Positions 25,861 through 35,008 of a DNA stretch of 64,000 nt are shown in pieces. Position 1 is the first letter of the stretch. Each line of letters begins with the position of its first letter. The notes under the pieces were generated by a model. That model worked only from the letters and a program-made list of their open reading frames with translations, made no database searches and was not told where the DNA came from. A program made the position numbers and the translations under genes. This DNA comes from Vibrio atypicus (GTDB lineage: Bacteria > Pseudomonadota > Gammaproteobacteria > Enterobacterales > Vibrionaceae), in assembly GCF_009811315.1 (NCBI RefSeq), contig NZ_BLID01000007.1, forward strand, positions 186,001 through 250,000, in the 5' to 3' direction.

Positions 25861-27912
25861 CTATTTTTGTATGGCTTGGATTGGTTGAACGTCTTCTAAT
25901 TGGTAATGATTCCTCGCGAAACGTTCGGTTAATTCACTCGCTTGGAGTGGCTTATCGAATAGGTATCCTTGGAATTGTTCGCAGCCCAACCCTTTTAATG
26001 TATTTAGCTCGTTGCAATCTTCAACACCCTCTGCAATGACCTCAAGGTTTAGTCTTTGTGCGGTCATGATTATCGTATCAACGATGGCTTGGTCACTTTC
26101 ATCTAAGTGCAATTGCGTTACGAATGAACGGTCTATTTTTAAAACGTCTACAGACAGATGTTTTAAATACTTCAATGATGAATAACCTGTACCAAAGTCA
26201 TCAATAGAAGTTTTAAGATTGTATTCTTTTAGCTTCACCATTTTTTGGATCGCGCTTTCTACATTCTCCAAAAGCAAGTTTTCTGTTATCTCTAACTCAA
26301 TATGATCGCCGACAATTCCAGCTTGAGTCAGTGCCTCACTAATGTGTTCAACGAAAGAGTCCTGAGAAAACTGTAAGGGACTGATATTGATCGCTAAGCG
26401 ACGAAACGTTTCTGGAAGTACGCCTTGCTCTTTCCAAGTTGCGTATTGATAGCAGGCTTTTTCAATGATCCAATTACCAATCTGAAGTATTTGCCCGGTT
26501 TCTTCGGCTATCGGCATAAAGACACCAGGAGGAAGCACTCCTCTATCTGGGTGGTTCCAGCGAATTAAAGCTTCAACGCCGATGATTTGGTGTTCACTGT
26601 TTACTTGAGGTTGGTAATAGAGCTCAAGTTGATCTTTGTTGATGGCTTCATGTAAACCTTTCTCGATCTCTAAGAAAGATTCCACTTGAGCTTGCATTTC
26701 AGGTTCGTAGAACATGTATTTGTTTCTACCACACACCTTAGCTCGATAGAGGGCGGTATCGGCTTGACGTAGTACATCAATGTTAGTGCTGCCAACGGAA
26801 GGAAAAACAGCAATACCGACACTGACGGTACAATACAACTGGTGATCGTCAATTGAATATGGGTTAGAAATCAGCGCAAGTAGTTGTTGTGCGAGATCGT
26901 GGGCTTTCTCCGATTGGGTATTGGGTAGCAAGATGGCAAACTCATCGCCACCGATTCGAGCCGCCGTATATTCTTCTTTGAGCCACGCTTCTATACGCAT
27001 GGAAATCGCTTTAATCAAATGATCGCCAATCGTATGTCCGAGCGAGTCATTGATGGTTTTAAATCTATCTAGATCGAGGTAAAACAAAGCTCCTGTCTGA
27101 CTTTTGATATTCGCTGTATCAATGGATTTTCCGAGTAATTGTAGTAGAAGACTCCGGTTCGCTAAACCTGTTAGCGAATCGTAGTAGGCGAGTTGATTGA
27201 GTTTAGCTTCTGCCGCTTCTCTATCTTTCCAAAGGTTATGGAAAGTTTTTGCTAAGTGGCCTAATTCATCATCACGATATAGGGTCGGAGGCGGTAAATC
27301 GCTTTTATTGTTTTGCAGAGATCGAACCCAATCGATAAGTGTGACTAAAGGCTTAGACAGTTTTTGATAGAAAAAGAACAGTAAGATTGAGGTTAGGAGT
27401 ATGTTCCTAAATAGATCGAATAAGAGAATCTTACTGGTTTTGGCAATGAAGTCTCGAGCAATGTTGGCTCCGTTAACGGAAAACGCTAACGTTCCAACGA
27501 CAACATGTGAATTGGGTTGGTGAAGCTCTGTTGTATAAATTGGCGTTCTTGGTGTTAGGTAACTTGAGAGTGCTTCTGTAAAGTTGCCTTGTAGGGAGAT
27601 GCGGTTTTCCTTAAGGGTTAAAATATCACCGAAGTCGTCAATGATTTCGACTTTATAAATCGCACTGTCCATCATCAAACTTGAAGCGACTTGCTCAGCC
27701 AAAAGTTGATTGAGGTGATAAGCCGCTTGACTGGCATTTGAGTAGTTTTGTAATAGCTTAAATTGATAATGTTCTTCAATACGCTTCTGCTCCTGATGAA
27801 GATCCACCAAGATGTGATAAAAGCTAAAACATACCCCTAAGAGTACCGAGACTAAAAAGACGGTTTTAGCTTGTCTGAAGGCTAATGAATTTATCTTTTG
27901 GCTTTTAGGCAT
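25861..27912 (-). CDS. Membrane GGDEF-EAL cyclic-di-GMP protein
   Basis: Both halves look intact, so it could make or break c-di-GMP. 683 aa: TM1 (about 16-37), periplasmic sensor (about 38-160), TM2 (about 163-182), a HAMP-like linker, GGDEF domain with GGDEF at 321-325 and neighbouring signature residues, and EAL domain with Glu447-Ala448-Leu449 (VEALIRWNH). The latter is followed by the ENLLLE and DDFGTGYSS loop-6 motifs needed for phosphodiesterase activity. The N-terminal I-site (RxxD) is not obvious. At the same place next to rimI and prfC V. cholerae has VC0658 (from memory), distinct from rocS. The window also holds vpsR, a c-di-GMP-responsive regulator, 9 kb away. Confidence 0.92.
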   Translation of the reverse strand: MPKSQKINSLAFRQAKTVFLVSVLLGVCFSFYHILVDLHQEQKRIEEHYQFKLLQNYSNASQAAYHLNQLLAEQVASSLMMDSAIYKVEIIDDFGDILTLKENRISLQGNFTEALSSYLTPRTPIYTTELHQPNSHVVVGTLAFSVNGANIARDFIAKTSKILLFDLFRNILLTSILLFFFYQKLSKPLVTLIDWVRSLQNNKSDLPPPTLYRDDELGHLAKTFHNLWKDREAAEAKLNQLAYYDSLTGLANRSLLLQLLGKSIDTANIKSQTGALFYLDLDRFKTINDSLGHTIGDHLIKAISMRIEAWLKEEYTAARIGGDEFAILLPNTQSEKAHDLAQQLLALISNPYSIDDHQLYCTVSVGIAVFPSVGSTNIDVLRQADTALYRAKVCGRNKYMFYEPEMQAQVESFLEIEKGLHEAINKDQLELYYQPQVNSEHQIIGVEALIRWNHPDRGVLPPGVFMPIAEETGQILQIGNWIIEKACYQYATWKEQGVLPETFRRLAINISPLQFSQDSFVEHISEALTQAGIVGDHIELEITENLLLENVESAIQKMVKLKEYNLKTSIDDFGTGYSSLKYLKHLSVDVLKIDRSFVTQLHLDESDQAIVDTIIMTAQRLNLEVIAEGVEDCNELNTLKGLGCEQFQGYLFDKPLQASELTERFARNHYQLEDVQPIQAIQK

Positions 27913-28130
27913 AGTTATATCAAGTTCCCTCTACTCCTTTAGTTATAGCCTATATTTATTGATATTTTAATTCGTATAGAAATTGACGAGCAAATCCAGC
28001 CATTTTAATGGTTCAAGTTGCCCCATAAGAGAATATAAGAGAGAATACCGCGCAAAATTGAATCGAATACTCAGAAGCGTCAGTCTAACTGATTTTGTCT
28101 TCTGATAATCAGGCAGAAGAAGAACTTTTG

Positions 28131-29720
28131 ATGTCAAATACAACTTTTCTTGGCGAAGTATCTAAACGCAGAACGTTCGCTATTATCTCGCACCCGGATG
28201 CGGGTAAAACCACTATTACTGAAAAAGTACTGCTTTTCGGACGCGCTATTCAAACTGCGGGTACGGTGAAAGGCCGTGGCTCTGCTCAGCATGCTAAGTC
28301 AGACTGGATGGAGATGGAAAAAGAACGTGGTATCTCGGTTACTACTTCTGTTATGCAGTTTCCTTATAATGACTGCTTGGTTAACCTTCTTGATACTCCA
28401 GGACACGAAGACTTCTCGGAAGATACTTACCGCACATTAACAGCGGTAGACTCATGTCTAATGGTGATTGATGCGGCAAAAGGTGTCGAAGACCGTACAC
28501 GTAAGCTGATGGAAGTAACTCGTCTGCGTGATACGCCAATTGTCACTTTCATGAACAAATTGGACCGTGATGTACGTGATCCAATGGAAGTTCTTGATGA
28601 AGTAGAAAGCGAATTGGGCATGTCATGTGCACCGATTTCGTGGCCAATCGGATGTGGTAAAGAGTTTAAAGGTGTTTACCACATACACCGTGATGAAACG
28701 ATTCTATACGAATCAGGTCACGGCCATGAAATTCAAGAAGTTCGCATCATTAAAGGTCTTGATAACCCAGATCTAGATGAAGCCGTCGGCGCTGACCTAG
28801 CGGAAAGTGTACGTGAAGAGCTAGAACTTGTTATGGGCGCATGTCCAGAATTCGACTTAGAGCTATTTCTTGCAGGCGAACTAACACCAGTTTACTTTGG
28901 TACTGCACTGGGTAACTTCGGTGTAGACCATATGTTGGATGGTTTGACCAAGTGGGCTCCAGCGCCACAAACGCGTCAAGCGAATGAGCGTCCAGTTGAA
29001 GCGACAGAAGAGAAATTCTCTGGCTTCGTATTTAAGATCCAAGCAAACATGGATCCTAAACACCGTGACCGTATTGCTTTCATGCGTATCGTATCAGGTA
29101 CATACTCTCAAGGTATGAAAATGAACCACGTACGTACAGGTAAAATGGTTAGCATCTCTGATGCAGTGACCTTTATGGCGGGTGACCGTTCTCGCGCAGA
29201 GAAAGCGTATGCAGGCGATATTATTGGTCTACACAACCACGGTACGATTCAAATTGGTGATACCTTCTCTCAAGGTGAAGAACTGAAGTTCTCTGGTATT
29301 CCAAACTTTGCACCAGAATTGTTCCGCCGTATTCGACTTAAAGATCCACTGAAGCAGAAGCAGCTACTCAAAGGCCTTGTTCAGCTTTCAGAAGAAGGTG
29401 CTGTGCAGGTATTCCGTCCTCTGCAGAATAACGACCTTATTGTAGGCGCAGTTGGTGTGCTTCAGTTTGATGTGGTTGTTGCGCGTCTAAAAGCAGAATA
29501 CAACGTAGAAGCGATTTACGAAGGCGTTAACGTTGCTACAGCTCGTTGGGTTGAATGTTCAGACGGTAAGAAGTTGGATGAGTTCCAGCGTAAGAACCAA
29601 ACGAACCTTGCACTCGATGGTGGTGATAACCTCACTTACATCGCGCCAACAATGGTTAACCTAAACCTAGCGAAAGAGCGTTTCCCAGAGGTAGAGTTCC
29701 GCGCGACTCGCGAACATTAA
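28131..29720 (+). CDS. prfC: Peptide chain release factor 3
   Basis: Translational GTPase that recycles RF1/RF2 from the ribosome after peptide release. 529 aa, identical in length to E. coli RF3 when started at the ATG at 28131. A TTG 36 bp upstream is in frame but would add an unfamiliar extension. G1 HPDAGKT, G2 region [10 protein letters not shown]3 DTPGHEDF and G4 NKLDRD are visible; the C-terminal part ([19 protein letters not shown]) is typical. Upstream 27913-28130 holds only AT-rich spacer. The 3' UTR holds an ERIC-like repeat before the terminator. Confidence 0.97.
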   Translation: MSNTTFLGEVSKRRTFAIISHPDAGKTTITEKVLLFGRAIQTAGTVKGRGSAQHAKSDWMEMEKERGISVTTSVMQFPYNDCLVNLLDTPGHEDFSEDTYRTLTAVDSCLMVIDAAKGVEDRTRKLMEVTRLRDTPIVTFMNKLDRDVRDPMEVLDEVESELGMSCAPISWPIGCGKEFKGVYHIHRDETILYESGHGHEIQEVRIIKGLDNPDLDEAVGADLAESVREELELVMGACPEFDLELFLAGELTPVYFGTALGNFGVDHMLDGLTKWAPAPQTRQANERPVEATEEKFSGFVFKIQANMDPKHRDRIAFMRIVSGTYSQGMKMNHVRTGKMVSISDAVTFMAGDRSRAEKAYAGDIIGLHNHGTIQIGDTFSQGEELKFSGIPNFAPELFRRIRLKDPLKQKQLLKGLVQLSEEGAVQVFRPLQNNDLIVGAVGVLQFDVVVARLKAEYNVEAIYEGVNVATARWVECSDGKKLDEFQRKNQTNLALDGGDNLTYIAPTMVNLNLAKERFPEVEFRATREH

Positions 29721-29724
29721 TACT

Positions 29725-29843
29725 CTTCATATTTGAAGCTCTGACAGCGTTAACTTCACTCATCCGGCCCAGTCATATAGCGTACTATGCTCCTGGAGCC
29801 GGATTAGTTTGTTGTCTTGCTCTAACCCCAGCGATTTAGAAGA
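29725..29843. repeat. ERIC/IRU-like repeat in the prfC 3' UTR
   Basis: An imperfect palindrome of about 120 bp. Its core reads TTCACTCATCC-GGCCCAGTCATATAG then ACTATGCTCCTGG, matching the enterobacterial repetitive intergenic consensus (TTCACTCGCTC.CCCAGTCACTTA…TAAGCTCCTGGGG, then TTGCCGCCTTCCTGCAA… and ATTTAGA at the end). It aligns with the second copy at 56349-56467 along most of its length. Confidence 0.75.
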
Positions 29844-29864
29844 ATTTCTGACAATCTAAGCTAT

Positions 29865-29898
29865 AAAAACACCGTCTTTATTTAGGCGGTATTTTTTT
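29865..29898 (+). terminator. Terminator of prfC
   Basis: AAAAACACCG and CGGTATTTTTTT pair around a 12-nt interior with one mismatch, followed by seven T. Confidence 0.75.
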
Positions 29899-29976
29899 AT
29901 CTGGCTAAAGTAGAGTTTGTTACTCCTTAGAGCGAAGAATGAGTGAGTAAGGATTCTCGTAAAGCGATTCGAGAAC

Positions 29977-30011
29977 GAAAAAGGGTTGATGCTTTCACAT
30001 CAACCCTTTTT
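29977..30011. terminator. Terminator of srmB (bidirectional)
   Basis: AAAAAGGGTTGAT/ATCAACCCTTTTT with an 8-nt loop. A smaller hairpin TTCTCG/CGAGAA (29954-29975) adjoins it. It also backs up prfC. Confidence 0.88.
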
Positions 30012-30032
30012 ATTATTTATCGAAAATCGATT

Positions 30033-31268
30033 CTATTTTTTCTTTGCAACTTTCTTCTTACTTTTCGCTGCGACTTTCTTTTTATCTTCTTTCTTTTTGT
30101 TCTTTTTCTTAAACACAGGCTTTCTGTGTTTAGGGCGAAGCTCTTTGATAAAGCGTTCTTTAATCTCTTCACCAATGTAACGTTCTACACGTTTGATCAT
30201 TGGTTGATCGTGCGCTTCAACAATAGAAACCGCATTACCTTTTTTACCTGCGCGAGCGGTGCGGCCGATACGGTGTAAGTAGACATCTGCGCCGCGTGGC
30301 ATGTCGTAGTTGATAACATGACTTACATCTGGCAAATCAATACCACGAGCCGCAACGTCTGTCGCAAGCAGTACATTAACCGTTCCGTCACGGAAGCGAG
30401 AGATGGCGTTGTTACGACGATCTTGAGGCATTTCCCCCTGAATCCAAGCACAAGGTATTTGCGCTCGCTCCAGCTCAGCACGTAATTCGCCAAGACGCTC
30501 ACGGGTCTTTAGGAAAACGATCGAGCGTTCTGCTTGCTCGGTAATGATTTTCTTCAGCAGTTCAAGTTTGTGCTCCATGTTATCAGCACGGTGATACCAT
30601 TGAGCGATCTTCTTGCGTTCGCGACGTGAAGGCTCAGCTTCGATTTGAGCCGGGTCTTTCAGTAGATCAGCGGTGAAGCCTTCAACGCCTTTGCCTTCTA
30701 GCGTTGCAGAGAACAGCATGGTCTGTTTACGCCAGCGACACTCAGAAGAGAGGCGGTCTACCGTTGGACCAAAGCCCATATCCAGCATGCGGTCAGCTTC
30801 ATCAAGGATCAGAGATTCAATCGCACGACAATCAAAACGCTCTGACTCGATGTATTCCATCAAACGACCTGGCGTTGCCACAACGATGTCTTGAGTTTTT
30901 GCAAGAATATCAGCATGTTCTTGATATTGAACACCACCGGTAATCGTGAAAATGTTCAATTTCGTGTGTTTTGCCAAAGCGCGTGCTTGGTCAGCAACTT
31001 GCATCGCTAGTTCACGAGTCGGAGTTAGAATCAAAACGCGTGCTGGTCCAGGTTTACGACGCGGAAAATCTTGTAAAAACTGCAAAGCTGGCAATACAAA
31101 TGCTGCAGTTTTACCTGTACCAGTTGGTGCAGAGGCTAGAACATCGCGACCAGCCAATGCTTGTGGAATGGCTTCAGCCTGAATTTGCGTTGGGCGGTCG
31201 TAACCCATTTCTTCGATTGCGAGGAGTAGGTTAGGGTCTAACTCTAATTCAGCAAAATTTCTGATCAC
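30033..31268 (-). CDS. srmB: DEAD-box RNA helicase SrmB
   Basis: ATP-dependent RNA helicase helping early 50S assembly. 411 aa: Q motif (GYDRPTQIQ), Walker A APTGTGKT, DEAD box LILDEADRMLD, SAT (LFSATLEG), and the RecA2 motifs VLLATDVAARGID and HRIGRTARAG. A lysine-rich disordered tail occupies residues 375-411 and is shorter than in E. coli (444 aa). The GTG start is preceded by GGAG 8 nt away. It is transcribed in the same direction as trmN but has a TATAAT-type promoter of its own in the 90-bp gap. Confidence 0.95.
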   Translation of the reverse strand: MIRNFAELELDPNLLLAIEEMGYDRPTQIQAEAIPQALAGRDVLASAPTGTGKTAAFVLPALQFLQDFPRRKPGPARVLILTPTRELAMQVADQARALAKHTKLNIFTITGGVQYQEHADILAKTQDIVVATPGRLMEYIESERFDCRAIESLILDEADRMLDMGFGPTVDRLSSECRWRKQTMLFSATLEGKGVEGFTADLLKDPAQIEAEPSRRERKKIAQWYHRADNMEHKLELLKKIITEQAERSIVFLKTRERLGELRAELERAQIPCAWIQGEMPQDRRNNAISRFRDGTVNVLLATDVAARGIDLPDVSHVINYDMPRGADVYLHRIGRTARAGKKGNAVSIVEAHDQPMIKRVERYIGEEIKERFIKELRPKHRKPVFKKKNKKKEDKKKVAAKSKKKVAKKK

Positions 31269-31319
31269 TATGATGTCTCCACAAGCGAGTTGATGTGAGC
31301 GTTAAATTTAAGGGGTCGT

Positions 31320-31349
31320 ATTATAGTGCTAACGGTGACAAGGATCACA
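31320..31349 (-). promoter_or_regulatory. srmB promoter -10 and CRP-like dyad
   Basis: On the minus strand a perfect -10 TATAAT (31320-31325) stands about 50 bp before the srmB GTG, without a good -35. Just upstream, TGTGA-N6-TCACC (31334-31349) is one base from the CRP half-site consensus TGTGA-N6-TCACA. Centred near -30 it would more easily repress than activate. The dyad may equally be a hairpin of the trmN end. Confidence 0.35.
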
Positions 31350-31358
31350 CCTTATTTT

Positions 31359-32066
31359 TTACATCTTGAGATAAAAGTCCTGCGTTAGCTTAACAAAGTC
31401 AGAACTGTATTGCCCTTGTTCATGAATATTAAGGCTTTCTTCAATGCAATCTTGAGGCAGTTTGCCTAGCTGGATGAGCAATCGGCTTACGACTTTTTTA
31501 TCTGTGGGTTTGACGCTGCATTTGCGTTGTAGAAACCAACCATCAGCAATAGCGAGTTGAATGAATTGCTCTCCTTCAGCAATTGGCAAAACAAAGCAGG
31601 CGTGGCCTTTTGCTGTTAGTAACTGCCAGCAACGTCTTAGAAGATCTTCGTGGTTTAAGGTCTGGGTATGTCTAGCAGTAGCACGAGTGCTGTTTGCGGC
31701 GTGCTGACCAGAGTTGAAGTAGGGCGGATTGCAAATAATTGCATCATAAAGGTCGTTGAATGAATATCTCAATACATCGCCTTTATGTAATGTTAAGCGA
31801 TCTGACCACTTCGAATGGTTAAAATTTTTAGTAGCGGCATTTAGGGCATGTTGATCAATATCGATCGCTTCAATAGCCAGCAGCTCAGAGCGTTGAGCGC
31901 ACATCAGAGATAATAATCCTGTGCCTGTGCCAATATCGAGAAGACGTTTTACCTGAGCTAACTCCATCCAAGCTCCAAGTAGAACCCCATCAGTGCTGAC
32001 TGGCATTCCTGAGAAGCCGCCTTCGATCTTAAATTGTTTGAATTCAAAACTTTTTGTCTTTTTCAT
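31359..32066 (-). CDS. trmN: tRNA1(Val) (adenine37-N6)-methyltransferase
   Basis: Methylates N6 of A37 in tRNA-Val (E. coli YfiC/TrmN6). 235 aa Rossmann methyltransferase: LLDIGTGTGLLSLMCAQR (SAM loop), acidic IEAIDIDQHAL, and the amino-methylase signature NPPY (AIICNPPYFNSG). The start has no visible Shine-Dalgarno. It precedes srmB on the same strand, whereas in E. coli the two are divergent. Confidence 0.93.
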   Translation of the reverse strand: MKKTKSFEFKQFKIEGGFSGMPVSTDGVLLGAWMELAQVKRLLDIGTGTGLLSLMCAQRSELLAIEAIDIDQHALNAATKNFNHSKWSDRLTLHKGDVLRYSFNDLYDAIICNPPYFNSGQHAANSTRATARHTQTLNHEDLLRRCWQLLTAKGHACFVLPIAEGEQFIQLAIADGWFLQRKCSVKPTDKKVVSRLLIQLGKLPQDCIEESLNIHEQGQYSSDFVKLTQDFYLKM

Positions 32067-32382
32067 AAAATTTTATGTTCGTTGGTTATTCATGTTTTTT
32101 TAAGATAATTGACCCATTGTTAATGATTTGTTTGGTATTTTGTTCTAATTGTTTTCATTCTGTTTTGTGATTCGACTAGTTTTTTGGTCTGGCTTTTTGT
32201 TTATGTATAGTGATATGAACTGCAATTTGACTGTGATTATAAATTTATATGGTGTTTTTACCCTAAGAGTTGCGAGTAGGTGAGTATTTCGTCATTATGC
32301 GCGCCTAAATTTATAGAGTGAGTGGCATTTCAGACTGCTCACCAAACACAACATCAATGAAATAATTAGTAAAGGGTCGACA
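32067..32382. other. AT-rich divergent spacer trmN/brnQ
   Basis: 316 bp without an ORF that I can support. It must hold both promoters. TTGACT at 32227 on the plus strand is a possible brnQ -35, but no -10 at normal spacing is convincing. A short inverted repeat GTGAG/CTCAC (32318-32342) lies about 40 bp before the brnQ start. Confidence 0.4.
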
Positions 32383-33696
32383 GTGAATCAGACTTTAAAA
32401 TTAACAGACATTATCGCGGTAGGTTTTATGCTATTCGCGTTCTTTTTGGGTGCTGGAAACATTATCTTTCCACCTCTAGCGGGTCAACTTGCTGGCGAAA
32501 ACCTTATGCCGGCGATGACAGGCTTTCTTATCACAGCGGTAGGTCTTCCTCTTATTACTATTGTTGCTATCGCTGTTGCTGGTGGTTCTTGGGAACATTT
32601 AACCAAAGATCTTCCTAAGCGTGCAGCAATGATCATGGCAGTACTGATTTTTATTATTATCGGCCCAGCTTTTGCAGCGCCACGTACTGGCCTTGTTGCT
32701 TACGAAATGGCGGTTAAACCATTTTTTGTTGATGCAGCCCAGTCTCACTTGACGATCTTCTCCATTCTGTTCTTTGCTGTCGCAATGTTCTTTGCGTGGT
32801 CGCAAGGTAAGCTGATTGATGTGATCGGTAAAGTACTGACGCCTGTTCTATTCCTAGGTTTGATTATTCTTGCTGTAGCAGTATTTGTCGATCCACAAGG
32901 TGAAATGATTGCAGCACATGGTGAGTACTTAACACATCCATTGCAAAAAGGTTTCCTTGAAGGCTACAACACAATGGATACGTTTGGTTCATTAATGTTT
33001 GGTGTACTGATTGTTGATGCACTTCGTCAAAAGGGGATTACCGAGCAAAAAGCGACGGCTAAATACCTGATCAGCGCGGCATGTATTGCTGCTGCGGGTC
33101 TAACTTTTGTTTACGTTTCTCTGTTCTATCTTGGTGCGACAAGCGCTGCGGTTGCTTCAGGTGCTGACAATGGTGGCGTCGTTCTGAGCCTTTACGTTCA
33201 GTCGCTATTTGGTCCTTATGGTCAAATCGTTCTGTCTGTAATTGTGTTGCTAGCTTGTTTGACAACGGCTATCGGTCTTGTTTCTGCTTGTTCTGACTAC
33301 TTCAGCTCGTTGACTCCACTGTCGTACAAGACATGGGTTATCATTAATGGTGTAGCTTGTGCTGTGGTAGCAAATGTTGGTTTATCTCAGTTGATCGCGC
33401 TTTCTGTTCCAGTATTGTTCGCACTTTACCCTGTGGCAATTGCATTGGTTGCATTGACTTTCTTACGTAAGAAATTACCAAATCCGAAAACTGCTTATCG
33501 CGTTGTTATTTTGGTCTCGCTAATGTTTGCATTGATTGATGCGGCAAAAGTTGCGGGCATCGATGTATCAGCGTTCAATATGTTACCGCTATTTGATATC
33601 GGTATGGGTTGGCTATTACCGACGACAGCAGCAATTATTGCTATGTTTTTTATCGGCAAAGCAGAAGAGCCAGCTCTGGCCGAAGAAACCGCATAA
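32383..33696 (+). CDS. brnQ: Branched-chain amino acid:cation symporter BrnQ
   Basis: Inner-membrane LIVCS-family carrier importing Leu, Ile and Val with Na+. 437 aa (439 in E. coli), 12 hydrophobic segments. The N-terminal signature FFLGAGNIIFPPLAGQLAG is present, as are NTMDTFGSLMFGVLIV and SACSDYFSSL. The GTG start lies 6 nt after AAGGG. Monocistronic with a strong terminator. Confidence 0.94.
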   Translation: MNQTLKLTDIIAVGFMLFAFFLGAGNIIFPPLAGQLAGENLMPAMTGFLITAVGLPLITIVAIAVAGGSWEHLTKDLPKRAAMIMAVLIFIIIGPAFAAPRTGLVAYEMAVKPFFVDAAQSHLTIFSILFFAVAMFFAWSQGKLIDVIGKVLTPVLFLGLIILAVAVFVDPQGEMIAAHGEYLTHPLQKGFLEGYNTMDTFGSLMFGVLIVDALRQKGITEQKATAKYLISAACIAAAGLTFVYVSLFYLGATSAAVASGADNGGVVLSLYVQSLFGPYGQIVLSVIVLLACLTTAIGLVSACSDYFSSLTPLSYKTWVIINGVACAVVANVGLSQLIALSVPVLFALYPVAIALVALTFLRKKLPNPKTAYRVVILVSLMFALIDAAKVAGIDVSAFNMLPLFDIGMGWLLPTTAAIIAMFFIGKAEEPALAEETA

Positions 33697-33720
33697 TCAA
33701 TCATAGATATTGAAACACTA

Positions 33721-33757
33721 ATCCCCTGTAGCGTAAGGCGTTACAGGGGATTTTTTT
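33721..33757 (+). terminator. Terminator of brnQ
   Basis: ATCCCCTGTA/TACAGGGGAT with an 11-nt loop, then seven T. Confidence 0.9.
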
Positions 33758-33858
33758 ATTTTTGGCATTTTTATTCCCTCTCAAAAAATTCCTGTATCTT
33801 CGTCACACTTTTGAGTACAATTCTTCGGTTAAATTCTACTCATAAATGTTGAGCAAAC

Positions 33859-34957
33859 ATGTTTGAAATCAATCCTATTAAAAACCGCCTTAAGGACGTG
33901 TCAGAGCGCACAAATGTCCTGAGGGGGTACCTTTGACTATGACGCTAAACAAGAGCGTCTAGAAGAGGTTAACGCAGAATTAGAACAACCGGATGTATGG
34001 AACGAACCTGAACGTGCGCAAGCGCTAGGTAAAGAGCGTTCATCACTTGAAGCGGTTGTTGAAACTATTGATCAACTTGAGCAAGGTGTGGAAGACGTTG
34101 AAGGTCTACTCGAACTTGCCGTTGAAGAAGAAGATCAAGAAACGTTTGACGAAATCGAGCCAGAACTTGCTGAGCTTGAAGCGAAACTTGAGAAACTAGA
34201 ATTCCGTCGTATGTTCTCAGGCGACCACGATGCTTCTGATTGCTACATTGATTTGCAGTCAGGCTCTGGTGGTACTGAAGCGCAAGACTGGACCTCTATG
34301 ATGCTACGTATGTACCTACGTTGGGCAGAAGCGAAAGGCTTTAAGACCGAGGTTATCGAAGTATCTGAAGGTGATGTTGCTGGCCTTAAAGGCGCAACAG
34401 TGAGAATTTCTGGTGAGTACGCTTACGGTTGGTTACGCACAGAGACTGGTGTTCACCGTCTTGTTCGTAAGTCACCATTTGACTCTAGCGGTCGTCGTCA
34501 TACGTCATTTGCTTCTGCGTTTATCTACCCAGAGATTGATGACAACATTCAGATCGACATTAACCCATCTGATCTGCGTATTGACGTTTACCGCGCATCG
34601 GGCGCTGGTGGTCAGCACGTAAACACCACGGAATCTGCGGTTCGTATTACTCACGTTCCAACTAACACTGTGGTTCAATGTCAGAATGACCGTTCTCAGC
34701 ATAAGAACAAAGACCAAGCGATGAAGCAGCTTCGTGCAAAACTGTTTGAATTAGAGATTCAAAAGCAGAACGCAGAGAAGCAAGCGAACGAAGATGCAAA
34801 ATCTGACATCGGTTGGGGTAGCCAAATCCGCTCTTACGTATTGGATGACTCGCGCATCAAAGACTTACGTACTAGCGTTGAAAACCGCAATACTCAAGCG
34901 GTTCTAGACGGCGACTTAGACAAATTTATCGAAGCTAGCCTGAAATCAGGTCTATAA
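33859..34957 (+). CDS. prfB: Peptide chain release factor 2 (programmed +1 frameshift)
   Basis: Recognises UGA and UAA and hydrolyses peptidyl-tRNA. Translation starts at the ATG at 33859, reads 25 codons to an in-frame TGA (33934-33936), and shifts +1 to continue at GAC (33935). This gives 365 aa, the E. coli length. The anticodon-mimic SPF motif ([15 protein letters not shown]) and the catalytic GGQ ([15 protein letters not shown]) are intact. RF2 thus controls its own synthesis: low RF2 favours the shift. It is followed by lysS after 51 bp, the usual prfB-lysS operon. A gene finder without frameshift handling would report only the part after 33935. Confidence 0.97.
33921..33937 (+). promoter_or_regulatory. 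prfB programmed frameshift site
   Basis: AGGGGG (internal Shine-Dalgarno), TAC, slippery CTT, stop TGA and following C reproduce the E. coli RF2 site apart from TAC instead of TAT. Confidence 0.96.
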
Positions 34958-35008
34958 GCTTTTCACCGAAAAATACTCGTTAATAACGAAAAACAGGATA
35001 CATCGAAA

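Noticed and set aside
28095..28130. Longer RF3 start at a TTG.
   Set aside because: Starting at 28131 gives 529 aa, exactly the E. coli length, with a matching N-terminus.
29739..29830. Integron attC or VCR site.
   Set aside because: No R'/R'' core sites (such as GTTRRRY) in the required positions; the block order matches ERIC instead.
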